A stretch of DNA of 64,000 nucleotides, taken from the NCBI RefSeq assembly GCF_024198175.1, contig NZ_JAJVKV010000006.1, positions 62,001-126,000 on the forward strand. The letters are read 5' to 3'. Of the stretch, positions 7,079 through 15,258 are shown piece after piece. Each line of letters opens with the position of its first letter. The first letter of the stretch is position 1. The notes beneath the pieces were generated by a model, which saw nothing but the letters and a program-made list of their open reading frames with translations, was not told the origin of the DNA and did not search any database. The position numbers and the translations under genes were made by a program. This DNA is from Pyxidicoccus xibeiensis (GTDB taxonomy: Bacteria > Myxococcota > Myxococcia > Myxococcales > Myxococcaceae).

Positions 7079-9365
7079 GTGGGCCATCCTCTGGGCGTTG
7101 GTGCTGGTCGCCGTCGGCGTGCACCAGGTCGGGTTCTGGCGCTCGGCGCGCCTGGACACCGACGTCCTGGCGTTGCTGCCCGAGGATGAGCAGGCGCCCG
7201 AGGTGGGCGCCGCCACCCGGAGGCTCGCGGAGGGCGCGGGCCGGGAATTGGTGCTGCTGGTGGGGGCCCCGGACTGGGCCCTGGCCCAGCGCGCGGCGGA
7301 CGCCGCCCGGGAGGAGCTGGAGAAGGACTCCGCGCTGCTGGAGCCGTCCGTCACGGATGCCTCCGCGCTGGACGCGGCGGTGGAGTTCTACCGCCCGTAC
7401 CGGGACCGGCTGCTGACGCCGGCCCAGCGCGCGTGGCTGGCGCGAGCGAGCTCCGAGGAGCTGGGCGGCACGGCCTTGATGAAGCTGTACCAGCCCGCCG
7501 GCCCGAGGCTGACGGACTTCGACGCCGACCCGCTGGGCCTGTGGCCCGACTGGTGGGCGGCGCGCGCCACAGAGAGCGCGGCGCGGCCTCGCGATGGACG
7601 GCTCTGGGTGTCCGGCGAGGGACGCGAGTGGGTGCTGCTGGCCTGGCAGAGCAAGGTCTCCGCCTTCGCCCTGGGCGCGGACGCGCGAATCACCGCCGCG
7701 GTGGAGCGCGCCCGGGCCGCGGTGCTGGCGGCGGTCCCCGAGGGGCGACTGGTTGCGGCGGGTGTGCCGCTCTATGCCGAGGCCGCCGCTTCGCAGGCCA
7801 GCACGGAGATGTCGACCATCGGCCTGGGCTCGCTGCTGGCCGTGCTGCTGCTCGTCTGGCTCACCTTCCGCTCTCCCCGCCCCATCCTCCTGGTGGGCGT
7901 GTCGCTGGCGCTCGGCTGCGCGGTGGCGCTGAGCGTCACCGCCCTGCTCTTCGAGCGGGTCCACCTGCTCACCCTGGTGTTCGGCTCGAGCCTCGTCGGC
8001 GTGGCCGAGGACTATGGCTTCCACTACTTCGCCGCCCGCCAGGGGAAGCCGCCCGAGGAGCGCGGTCCGGTGCTGCGCAGCCTGCTGCCGGGGATGGCGC
8101 TGGCGCTCCTCACCAGCGTGGTGGCGTACCTCGCGCTGGGCCTGGCGCCCTTCCCGGGGCTGCGGCAGATGGCGGTGTTCTCCGTCGCGGGGCTGGTGGG
8201 CGCCTTCCTGACGGTGGCCTGCTGGTTCCCCACGCTGGATACCGGCGCGCTGCCGGTGACGCCCTTCGCGAAGCGCGTCTCCGCGTCGCTGCTGCGCTGG
8301 CCCCGCTTCTCCTCCACGCCGCGGTGGTGGCTGGGGGCGGCGGTGCTGGCGGTGGCCATCGGCGGCGGGCTGTGGCGGCTGGTGCCGCGTGACGACGTCC
8401 GCCAGCTCCAGAGCGCGCCCGCGAACCTGGTCGCGGACCAGCGCGAGCTGGGACGGCTGCTCGGCCTGCCCAGCCCGGCCCAGTTCTTCCTCGTCGGCGC
8501 GGGAACCGAGGAGGAGGTCCTCGCGCGAGAGGTGGCGCTGAAGGAGCGGCTGGAGCCGCTCGTCGCGGGTGGGGTGCTGGCCGGCTACCGCGCCGTGTCG
8601 GACTGGCTGCCCTCCGCGGCGCAGCAGCTCGCGGACGCCAGCCTGAGCGCCCGCGCGGAAGCGCAGGCCGTGGCCGCCGTCGCCGCCGCCACGGGCGAGT
8701 CCCCCACCCGGGCCGCCTTCGCCACCGACGTGCTCACCCCCGCCCGGTTCCTCGCCAGTCCCGCCGCGTCCGCCGTGCAGCGGCAGTGGCTGGGGCTCCT
8801 CGGGGAGCAGCACTACAGCGTCGTCATGCTGCGCGGGCTGAACGACCCGTCGGTGCTCCCGCGATTGGCTGAGGCTGCGCGAGGGCTGGACGGCGTGCGC
8901 TGGGTCGACAAGACGGAGGAGATTTCGCGGCTGCTGGGACGCTACCGGCGGCTCATGGGCGGGCTCATCGTCGTGGGCTACGTGGCGGTGCTGCTGACGC
9001 TGGTCGCCCGCTTCCGGCGCGAGGCCTGGCGGGCCTGGCTTCCCTCCGTGCTGGGGACGCTCATCACCCTGGCCGTCTTCGGCTGGACGGGTGAGCCGCT
9101 GCAGCTCTTCAGCGTGCTGGGGCTCGTGCTCCTGCTGGGGATGGGCGTGGACTACGGCATCTTCCTGCTGGAGCACCCGGGAGAGGGCTCCGCGTGGCTC
9201 GCGGTGGCGCTGGCCGGCGTGAGCACCCTGCTCTCCTTCGGACTCCTCGGGCTGTCGGCCACGCCGGCCCTGCGCTCCTTTGGCCTCGCCATGCTGCTGG
9301 GCGAGGTGACCATCTGGTTTCTAACCCCTTGTTTCAGACTGCCTTCGGGCAAGGACATCACGTGA
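7068..9365 (+). CDS. MMPL/RND-family exporter of the aryl polyene cluster
   Basis: 765-aa inner-membrane transporter with the two-fold RND/MMPL layout: one N-terminal helix, a large periplasmic loop (about 30-245), five helices (about 250-410), one helix near 420-440, a second periplasmic loop, and a final helix bundle (about 625-755). Motifs VFGSSLVGVAEDYGFHYF and LLLGMGVDYGIFLL carry the intramembrane aspartates used for proton coupling. The start is a TTG at 7068 overlapping LolA by 11 bp; I see no better in-frame start nearby. It probably extracts the polyene lipid from the inner membrane for the LolA-like carrier. Confidence 0.85.
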   Translation: MRSRWAILWALVLVAVGVHQVGFWRSARLDTDVLALLPEDEQAPEVGAATRRLAEGAGRELVLLVGAPDWALAQRAADAAREELEKDSALLEPSVTDASALDAAVEFYRPYRDRLLTPAQRAWLARASSEELGGTALMKLYQPAGPRLTDFDADPLGLWPDWWAARATESAARPRDGRLWVSGEGREWVLLAWQSKVSAFALGADARITAAVERARAAVLAAVPEGRLVAAGVPLYAEAAASQASTEMSTIGLGSLLAVLLLVWLTFRSPRPILLVGVSLALGCAVALSVTALLFERVHLLTLVFGSSLVGVAEDYGFHYFAARQGKPPEERGPVLRSLLPGMALALLTSVVAYLALGLAPFPGLRQMAVFSVAGLVGAFLTVACWFPTLDTGALPVTPFAKRVSASLLRWPRFSSTPRWWLGAAVLAVAIGGGLWRLVPRDDVRQLQSAPANLVADQRELGRLLGLPSPAQFFLVGAGTEEEVLAREVALKERLEPLVAGGVLAGYRAVSDWLPSAAQQLADASLSARAEAQAVAAVAAATGESPTRAAFATDVLTPARFLASPAASAVQRQWLGLLGEQHYSVVMLRGLNDPSVLPRLAEAARGLDGVRWVDKTEEISRLLGRYRRLMGGLIVVGYVAVLLTLVARFRREAWRAWLPSVLGTLITLAVFGWTGEPLQLFSVLGLVLLLGMGVDYGIFLLEHPGEGSAWLAVALAGVSTLLSFGLLGLSATPALRSFGLAMLLGEVTIWFLTPCFRLPSGKDIT

Positions 9366-10591
9366 AAGTCGAGAAGACGGAGATCCTCATCATTGGCGCG
9401 GGCCCCGCGGGCTCGGTGGCGGCGGGACTTCTGCGCAAGCAGGGCCGCGAGGTACTGATTCTGGAGCGCGAGCAGTTTCCCCGCTTCTCCATCGGCGAGA
9501 GCCTGCTGCCGCAGAGCATGGAGTACGTCGAGGAGGCCGGCATGCTCCGCGACGTCGTCGAGGCGGGCTTCCAGTACAAGAATGGCGCGGCCTTCGCGCG
9601 CGGTGACAAGTACACGGACTTCGACTTCCGGGAGAAGTTCTCGCCGGGCTGGGGCACCACGTACCAGGTCCAGCGCGCCACCTTCGACCAGGTGCTGGCC
9701 GGCGCCGCCGCGCGGATGGGCGCCACCGTGCGCTTCCGCCACGAGGTCACCTCCGTCGACACCGAGGGCGCGCAGCCCGAGGTGACGGTGCGCTCGCCCG
9801 AGGGCGAGACGTACCGCGTCCAGGCGCGCTTCCTGCTCGACGCCAGCGGCTTCGGCCGCGTCCTCCCCCGGCTGCTCAAGCTGGAGACGCCGTCCAACTT
9901 CCCGGTGCGCGGCGCGCTCTTCACCCACGTCGAGGACCGGATTGCGCCGGGCACCTTCGACCGGAACAAGATTCGCGTCACGGTGCATCCCGAGCACGTG
10001 CACGTGTGGTACTGGACCATCCCCTTCGCCAACGGCCGCTGCTCGCTGGGCGTGGTGGCCAAGAAGGAGTTCCTCGAGCAGTTCCAGGGGACGGAGACCG
10101 AGCGCCTGCGCGCCATCGTCGGGCAGGACCCGGGGCTCACCACCCTGCTGAAGGACGCGGTCTGGGACACGCCGGCACGCGCCATCACCGGCTACGCGGC
10201 GAACGTGAAGTCGCTGTGGGGCAAGGGCTTCGCGCTGCTGGGGAATGCCGGCGAGTTCCTCGACCCGGTGTTCTCCTCGGGGGTGACCATCGCCTTCAAG
10301 TCCGCGAGCCTCGCCTCGGCCTGCATCCGCCGCGCCTTCGCGGGTGAGTCCGTGGACTGGGAGCGCGAGTACGCGGTGCCGCTGAAGGCCGGCGTGGACA
10401 CGTTCCGCACCTTCGTCGAGTCCTGGTACGCCGGTGGCTTCCAGGACGTCATCTTCCACCCGAACGCCTCCCCGGAGGTCCGCCGGATGATCTCCGCCAT
10501 CCTCGCCGGCTACGCCTGGGACACGAACAACCCCTACGTGGCCGACAGCAAGCGCCGGCTCGGCGTGCTCGAGAAGCTGTGCGCCGCCTGA
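9362..10591 (+). CDS. FAD-dependent halogenase-superfamily oxidoreductase of the aryl polyene cluster
   Basis: 409-aa flavoprotein. The N-terminal Rossmann motif is GAGPAGSVAAGLL, followed by FSIGESLLP, FQYKNGAAF and, near residue 220, VWYWTIP. The W-x-W-x-I-P motif and the K in FQYKNGA are features of FADH2-dependent halogenases, although related dehydrogenases and geranylgeranyl reductase-like proteins share parts of them. A role in halogenating or oxidising the aryl head group is plausible by analogy with brominated xanthomonadins. The start is GTG at 9362 (GTGA overlap with the exporter); the open frame extends further upstream but the Rossmann fold starts right here. Confidence 0.75.
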   Translation: MKVEKTEILIIGAGPAGSVAAGLLRKQGREVLILEREQFPRFSIGESLLPQSMEYVEEAGMLRDVVEAGFQYKNGAAFARGDKYTDFDFREKFSPGWGTTYQVQRATFDQVLAGAAARMGATVRFRHEVTSVDTEGAQPEVTVRSPEGETYRVQARFLLDASGFGRVLPRLLKLETPSNFPVRGALFTHVEDRIAPGTFDRNKIRVTVHPEHVHVWYWTIPFANGRCSLGVVAKKEFLEQFQGTETERLRAIVGQDPGLTTLLKDAVWDTPARAITGYAANVKSLWGKGFALLGNAGEFLDPVFSSGVTIAFKSASLASACIRRAFAGESVDWEREYAVPLKAGVDTFRTFVESWYAGGFQDVIFHPNASPEVRRMISAILAGYAWDTNNPYVADSKRRLGVLEKLCAA

Positions 10592-11145
10592 TTCCCACCC
10601 TGGCCCTGCTGTGCCTCACCGCCTGCGCCACCGCCCGTCCCCGGGCCGTGGCGCCGGAGGTGGAGCTGCCCGTGCTCGGACTGTCGCCGGCCTCCTTCGG
10701 CACGTCCGTAGACCTGACGCAGCGGCTGAGCTTTGCCCACGACGCCGACCCGGACGGCCCCCGCTCGCTGGAGGCCCTGGTGGAAATCGACCCGGCGGCG
10801 CTGCGCCTGGCCGGCTTCGCGCTCGGGCAGCGGGTCTTCACGCTGCGGTGGGACGGGACGGCGCTCGACGAGGAGCGCGACCCGCGGCTGCCCGCGCAGT
10901 TCCAGTCGCGCCAGGTGCTCCGGGACGTCCAGCTCGTCTACTGGCCGGCCGAGGCGGTCCGCGCCGCCCTCCCCCCAGGCTGGACGCTGGAGGAGGGCCC
11001 CGGCCGCCGCGTCCTGCTTCAAGGGGGCCGTGAGTGGCTGACGGTGCGTTATGGTGGCGAGCCCCGCTGGGTGGGGCGCGCGGAGCTGGTCAACCTCGCG
11101 GAGCACTACCGCCTCACCATCGAATCGAGCCCCACCGAGGGATGA
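10579..11145 (+). CDS. DUF3261-like outer-membrane lipoprotein of the aryl polyene cluster
   Basis: 188-aa lipoprotein. It starts with GTG at 10,579 (overlapping the flavoprotein by 13 bp), has a short hydrophobic signal and lipobox LTAC with acylated Cys16. The remainder is a beta-rich domain without a catalytic motif. Aryl polyene clusters regularly contain such a DUF3261 lipoprotein beside a LolA-like carrier, and by analogy to LolB it may accept the polyene lipid at the outer membrane. That role is inferred. Confidence 0.7.
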   Translation: MRRLIPTLALLCLTACATARPRAVAPEVELPVLGLSPASFGTSVDLTQRLSFAHDADPDGPRSLEALVEIDPAALRLAGFALGQRVFTLRWDGTALDEERDPRLPAQFQSRQVLRDVQLVYWPAEAVRAALPPGWTLEEGPGRRVLLQGGREWLTVRYGGEPRWVGRAELVNLAEHYRLTIESSPTEG

Positions 11146-11149
11146 GTAA

Positions 11150-12331
11150 ATGACCCCTCCCGTCTTCCTGAACCAGCTCGGCCTCGTCTGCGCCCTGGGC
11201 GCCGGCAAGCGCGAGGTGACCGAGGCCCTCTTCGGAGACAGGCCCGCGGGCGTGGCGCCGAGCCCGGACTTCGCCGCGCGGACGCTCCACGTGGGACGCG
11301 TCACCACACCACTCGCCAGCACGGACGTGCTGCCCGCGCCGCTGCGCAGCCGGAACAACGCGCTGCTGCTCACCGCGCTGGCGGAGCTCCGCCCGGCCAT
11401 CGATGCCGCCCTCTCCCGCTATGGCCCGGAGCGAGTGGCCATCGTCCTGGGCACCAGCACCTCCGGCATCGGTGAGAGCGAGGTGGCCATCGCCGAGCAC
11501 GTGGCGACGGGGCAGCTGCCCGGGCACTTCGACCTCCAGCAGCAGGAGCTGGGCTCGGCGGCCCTGGCGCTGAACCACCTGCTGCGGGTGGCGGGCCCTT
11601 CACACGTCATCTCCACCGCGTGCTCCTCCAGCGCCAAGGCCCTGGCCAGCGCCGCGCGGCTCTTGCGCTCGGGCGTGGCCGACGCCGTCATCACCGGCGG
11701 CGCGGACTCGCTGTGCCGCTTCACGGTGGCCGGGTTCTCCTCGCTGGAGTCGGTGAGCGAGGCCCGCTGCAACCCGATGAGCGTGAATCGCCGCGGCATC
11801 AACATCGGCGAGGCCGCGGCCCTGTTCCTGATGACGCGCGAGCCGGGGCCGGTGCGGCTCGCGGGCTGGGGCGAGTCCTCGGACGCCCACCACCTCTCCG
11901 CCCCCGAGCCCGGCGGCCGGGGCGCGCTGGCCGCCATGCGCGGGGCGCTGGAGCGCGCGGGCCTCGCGCCCTCGGACGTGGACTACGTCAACCTGCACGG
12001 CACCGCGACGCCCCACAACGACGCGATGGAGAGCCTGGCGGTGCATGCGCTGCTGGGGGGAGGCGTGGCGGCCAGCTCCACCAAGCCGCTCACCGGCCAC
12101 ACGCTCGGGGCCGCGGGCGCGCTCGAGGCGGCGCTGGGCTGGCTCACCCTGACGGACAACCCGCGCGGACGGCTGCCTCCGCACTGGTGGGACGGCGAGC
12201 CCGACCCCGCCCTCCCCGCCCTGGCGCTGGTGAAGCCCGGGCAGTCGCTGGGACGACCACCGCGCCATGTCCTGAGCAACTCGTTCGCCTTTGGTGGCAG
12301 CAATGCCGCCCTCGTCCTGGCGGGGGCCTGA
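11150..12331 (+). CDS. apeO: Beta-ketoacyl-ACP synthase (ApeO-like)
   Basis: 393-aa condensing enzyme with an intact Cys-His-His triad: Cys158 in ISTACSSSAK, His283 in LHGTATPHND and His317 in TGHTLGAAGA. It extends the ACP-bound chain by two carbons per cycle. In characterised aryl polyene pathways this ketosynthase pairs with a chain-length factor (ApeC), which is not in the window and should lie upstream. The gene follows the lipoprotein by 4 bp and its stop shares a base with the next start (TGATG). Confidence 0.85.
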   Translation: MTPPVFLNQLGLVCALGAGKREVTEALFGDRPAGVAPSPDFAARTLHVGRVTTPLASTDVLPAPLRSRNNALLLTALAELRPAIDAALSRYGPERVAIVLGTSTSGIGESEVAIAEHVATGQLPGHFDLQQQELGSAALALNHLLRVAGPSHVISTACSSSAKALASAARLLRSGVADAVITGGADSLCRFTVAGFSSLESVSEARCNPMSVNRRGINIGEAAALFLMTREPGPVRLAGWGESSDAHHLSAPEPGGRGALAAMRGALERAGLAPSDVDYVNLHGTATPHNDAMESLAVHALLGGGVAASSTKPLTGHTLGAAGALEAALGWLTLTDNPRGRLPPHWWDGEPDPALPALALVKPGQSLGRPPRHVLSNSFAFGGSNAALVLAGA

Positions 12332-12795
12332 TGCGCACCGCAATCTCCTACGACATCGCCGACCTGGTCCCCCACGCCGACCGCATGCGCCTGCTGGACC
12401 GGGTGGTGGAGGGCGACGCGGAGAGCCTGGTGGCCGAGGTGACCCTCCGCGAGGACTTTCTCTTCCACGAGAATGGCGGTGTGGGCGGCTGGGTGGGAGT
12501 CGAGCTCATGGCGCAGACGATTGGCGCATGGGCCGGATGGCAGGCGCGGCTCCGAGGCGAGCCGCCGAAGGTGGGGTTCCTGCTCGGCACCCGCCGCTAT
12601 GATTGCAGCCGGCCCACGTTCAAGACGGGGGAGCGGCTGCGCATCGAGGTCCACCGGAAGTTCTGGGCGGACAACGGGCTGGGCCAGTTCGACTGCACCC
12701 TGGGCATTGACGGCGTGACGGTGGCCACGGCCGCGCTGACGGTGTTCGAGCCGCAGGTCCCGGGAGATGTGATGAAGGTGGGCACGGATGAGTGA
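12331..12795 (+). CDS. apeP: 3-hydroxyacyl-ACP dehydratase (ApeP-like hotdog)
   Basis: 154-aa hotdog protein: ADLVPHADRMRLLDRVVE at the N-terminus and VELMAQTIGAWAGWQA in the central helix are typical of the FabA/FabZ-like ApeP group. It removes water from the hydroxyacyl intermediate to leave the conjugated double bond. In known systems ApeP works as a heterodimer with ApeI, which here is the C-terminal domain of the ligase at 1,164. The start codon ATG 12,331 shares one base with the ketosynthase stop; the stop overlaps the reductase gene by 8 bp. Confidence 0.8.
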   Translation: MRTAISYDIADLVPHADRMRLLDRVVEGDAESLVAEVTLREDFLFHENGGVGGWVGVELMAQTIGAWAGWQARLRGEPPKVGFLLGTRRYDCSRPTFKTGERLRIEVHRKFWADNGLGQFDCTLGIDGVTVATAALTVFEPQVPGDVMKVGTDE

Positions 12796-13519
12796 CAAGA
12801 CGGTTCTGGTGACAGGCTCGAGCCGCGGCATCGGCCGCGCCATCGCCCTGCGCCTGGCGCGCGACGGCTACGACGTCGTGGTGCACTGCCGCAGCCAGGT
12901 GGAGCAGGCGGAGGCGGTGGCCACGCAGGTGCGCGAGCTGGGCCGGAACGCCCGGGTGCTGCAGTTCGACGTGTCCGACCGCGCCGCGACGGAGCGGGTG
13001 CTCCTGGCCGACGTGGAGGCGCACGGCTGCTACTACGGCGTGGTGTGCAACGCCGGGCTGGCCCGGGACACCCCCTTCCCCGGCATGTCCGCCGAGGACT
13101 GGGACGTGGTGATTCACACCAACCTCGACGCCTTCTACAACGTGCTCAATCCGCTCTCGCTGCCGCTGGTGCGGCGGCGCAAGCCGGGGCGCATCGTCAC
13201 GCTCTCCTCCGTGTCCGGCATCATCGGCAACCGGGGGCAGGTGAACTACAGCGCGGCGAAGGCGGGCATCATCGGCGCCACCAAGGCCCTGGCGGTGGAG
13301 CTGGCGAGCCGGGGGATTACCGTGAACTGCGTGGCCCCCGGGTTGATTGAGACGGAGATGGTGGAGCCGCACGTCGTGGAAGAGGCCCTGAAGATGATTC
13401 CGGCCAGGCGCATGGGCCGGCCCGAGGAAGTCGCCGCCGCGGTCAGCTTCCTGATGAGCGAGGACGCCGGCTACATCACCCGGCAGGTGCTGTCGGTCAA
13501 CGGAGGGCTCATCGGATGA
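12788..13519 (+). CDS. apeQ: 3-oxoacyl-ACP reductase, FabG family (ApeQ-like)
   Basis: 243-aa short-chain dehydrogenase. The NADPH-binding glycine motif VTGSSRGIGRA (8-18), NAG (88-90) and catalytic residues Ser141, Tyr154 and Lys158 are all present, and the length is that of FabG. It reduces the 3-oxoacyl-ACP in each elongation cycle. It overlaps the dehydratase gene by 8 bp and the following ketosynthase by 4 bp (ATGA), so it is co-transcribed with both. Confidence 0.9.
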   Translation: MSDKTVLVTGSSRGIGRAIALRLARDGYDVVVHCRSQVEQAEAVATQVRELGRNARVLQFDVSDRAATERVLLADVEAHGCYYGVVCNAGLARDTPFPGMSAEDWDVVIHTNLDAFYNVLNPLSLPLVRRRKPGRIVTLSSVSGIIGNRGQVNYSAAKAGIIGATKALAVELASRGITVNCVAPGLIETEMVEPHVVEEALKMIPARRMGRPEEVAAAVSFLMSEDAGYITRQVLSVNGGLIG

Positions 13520-14754
13520 AGCGCGTGGTCGTCACGGGCGTTGGCGCCCTCAGCCCCCTGGGACATGACTGGCCCACGGTGGAGGCGCGGCTGAAGTCGC
13601 TGCGCAACGCGGTGAAGGTGATGGAGGAGTGGAAGCAGTACGACGGGCTGCACACGCATGTCGGTGCCCCCGCGGCCCCCTTCGAGCTGCCGCCCCAGAC
13701 GTACTCGCGCAAGACGATGCGGGCCATGGGCCGGGTGGCCATGCTGGCCACGCGCGCCAGCGAGCTCGCGCTCGGTGACGCCGGGCTCCTGGGAGACCCG
13801 CTGGTGAAGAGCGGCCGGATGGGCATCTCCTACGGCTCGTCCGCGGGCACGCCGGCCAACATGGGCGACTTCGGCCGGATGGTGACGGAGAAGACCACCG
13901 AGGGCATCACCGCCACGACGTACGTGCGGATGATGTCGCACACGGCGGCGGTGAACATCGGCGTCTTCTTCGGAATCACCGGACGCATCATCACCACCTC
14001 CAGCGCGTGTACCTCGGGGAGCCAGGGCATCGGCTACGCCTACGAGGCCATCAAGCTGGGGCGGCAGGTGGCCATGCTCGCGGGAGGCGCCGAGGAGCTC
14101 GACGCCACCGGGGCCGCGGTGTTCGACACGCTGTTCGCCACCAGCACGAAGTGCAACGACACGCCGGAGCTGACGCCGCGCCCCTTCCACGCACAGCGGG
14201 ATGGGCTGGTGCTGGGAGAAGGCGCCTGCACCCTGGTGCTCGAGGAGCTGGAGCACGCCCGGGCGCGGGGCGCGAGAATCCACGCCGAGCTCATCGGCTA
14301 CGGCACGAACAGCGACGGGCGCCACATCACCCAGCCCTACGCGGAGACCATGGCCCAGGCCATGTCGCTGGCCCTGGAGGACGCGGGGATTTCTCCCTCG
14401 GCGGTGGGCTACGTGAATGCCCACGGGACGGCCACCGACCAGGGCGACGTGGCGGAGAGCGAGGCGACGCACCGCATCTTCGGGGAGCGGATGCCCATCT
14501 CCTCACTCAAGAGCTACATGGGCCACACGCTGGGCGCCTGCGGCGCGCTGGAGGCATGGATGAGCCTGGAGATGATGCGCTCCGGCTGGTTCGCCCCGAC
14601 GCTCCATCTGGAGCGCGACTCGGTGGATCCCCGCTGCGCGCCGTTGGACTATGTCACGGGGAATGGTCGAAGGATTCAGACCGACGTCGTCATGAGTAAC
14701 AACTTCGCCTTCGGCGGCATCAACACGTCGTTGCTCTTCCGCCGGTGGGAGTGA
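13516..14754 (+). CDS. apeR: Beta-ketoacyl-ACP synthase II type (ApeR-like)
   Basis: 412-aa second ketosynthase, with intact Cys165 (SSACTSGSQ), His303 (NAHGTATDQGD) and His337 (SYMGHTLGACG). In characterised aryl polyene pathways ApeR is a homodimeric ketosynthase that complements ApeO-ApeC, probably in early condensations. The ATG at 13,516 overlaps the reductase stop. It is the last enzyme gene of the cluster in this window. Confidence 0.85.
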   Translation: MKRVVVTGVGALSPLGHDWPTVEARLKSLRNAVKVMEEWKQYDGLHTHVGAPAAPFELPPQTYSRKTMRAMGRVAMLATRASELALGDAGLLGDPLVKSGRMGISYGSSAGTPANMGDFGRMVTEKTTEGITATTYVRMMSHTAAVNIGVFFGITGRIITTSSACTSGSQGIGYAYEAIKLGRQVAMLAGGAEELDATGAAVFDTLFATSTKCNDTPELTPRPFHAQRDGLVLGEGACTLVLEELEHARARGARIHAELIGYGTNSDGRHITQPYAETMAQAMSLALEDAGISPSAVGYVNAHGTATDQGDVAESEATHRIFGERMPISSLKSYMGHTLGACGALEAWMSLEMMRSGWFAPTLHLERDSVDPRCAPLDYVTGNGRRIQTDVVMSNNFAFGGINTSLLFRRWE

Positions 14755-14766
14755 CCGAGGAACCCG

Positions 14767-15207
14767 ATGAAGAAGGCACTGTCCCTGTCGCTGCTGGCGC
14801 TCACCCTCTCCAGCCCGGCGCTCGCCCGAGATACCGTCTACATGGTCCCGCTCTCCGAGGTGCTGCAGATGGCGGAGGCCAAGACGAAGCTGGACGGCTC
14901 GGTGAAGTTCTACCTGGCCGGCCAGAAGACGCCGAAGGTGCTGGAGACGCTGAACAGCGACGTCACCAACAAGAAGACCAACGGCGTGGGCAAGTCGGAC
15001 GAGGAAGGCTGCAAGTGGGCGACGCTCTCGGCGCTGATTGCCCTGCAGCAGAGCGCCAAGAAGAACGGCGCCAACGCCGTCGTGGACATCGTCAGCTACT
15101 ACAAGAAGAACGAGGTCAAGAACGCCAAGGAGATCGAGTGCCACGCGGGCTCGTTCGTCGTGGGCGTGGCCCTCAAGGGGACCTACGCGAAGGTCGCCGC
15201 GAAGTAA
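14767..15207 (+). CDS. Small secreted protein at the end of the aryl polyene cluster
   Basis: 146-aa protein with a Sec signal peptide (MKKALSLSLLALTLSSPALA). The mature part contains EGCKWATLSALIALQQSAKK and ECHAGSFVVGVALKGTY, a pattern of a small YbjQ-like beta/alpha domain; homologues in aryl polyene clusters are often labelled excinuclease-like, which is misleading because no UvrA motifs are present. It follows the last ketosynthase by 12 bp and so is probably in the same operon. Function unknown; two cysteines (in GCKW and ECHAG) could form a disulphide. Confidence 0.65.
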   Translation: MKKALSLSLLALTLSSPALARDTVYMVPLSEVLQMAEAKTKLDGSVKFYLAGQKTPKVLETLNSDVTNKKTNGVGKSDEEGCKWATLSALIALQQSAKKNGANAVVDIVSYYKKNEVKNAKEIECHAGSFVVGVALKGTYAKVAAK

Positions 15208-15224
15208 CGCGGCCCGGGGGCCGA

Positions 15225-15245
15225 GGGAGGGCCAGGCGCCCTCCC
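15225..15245. terminator. Hairpin between convergent genes
   Basis: A perfect 8-bp stem GGGAGGGC / GCCCTCCC with a 5-base loop sits between the end of the aryl polyene operon and the convergent lipoprotein gene. It has no U-tract in either direction, so it may stop or stabilise both transcripts but is not a textbook intrinsic terminator. Confidence 0.4.
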
Positions 15246-15258
15246 CCGCCTGTCCGAC

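Noticed and set aside
14767..15207. Excinuclease identity for the small secreted protein
   Set aside because: It has a signal peptide and no Walker or zinc motifs of UvrA; the label is a propagated misannotation.
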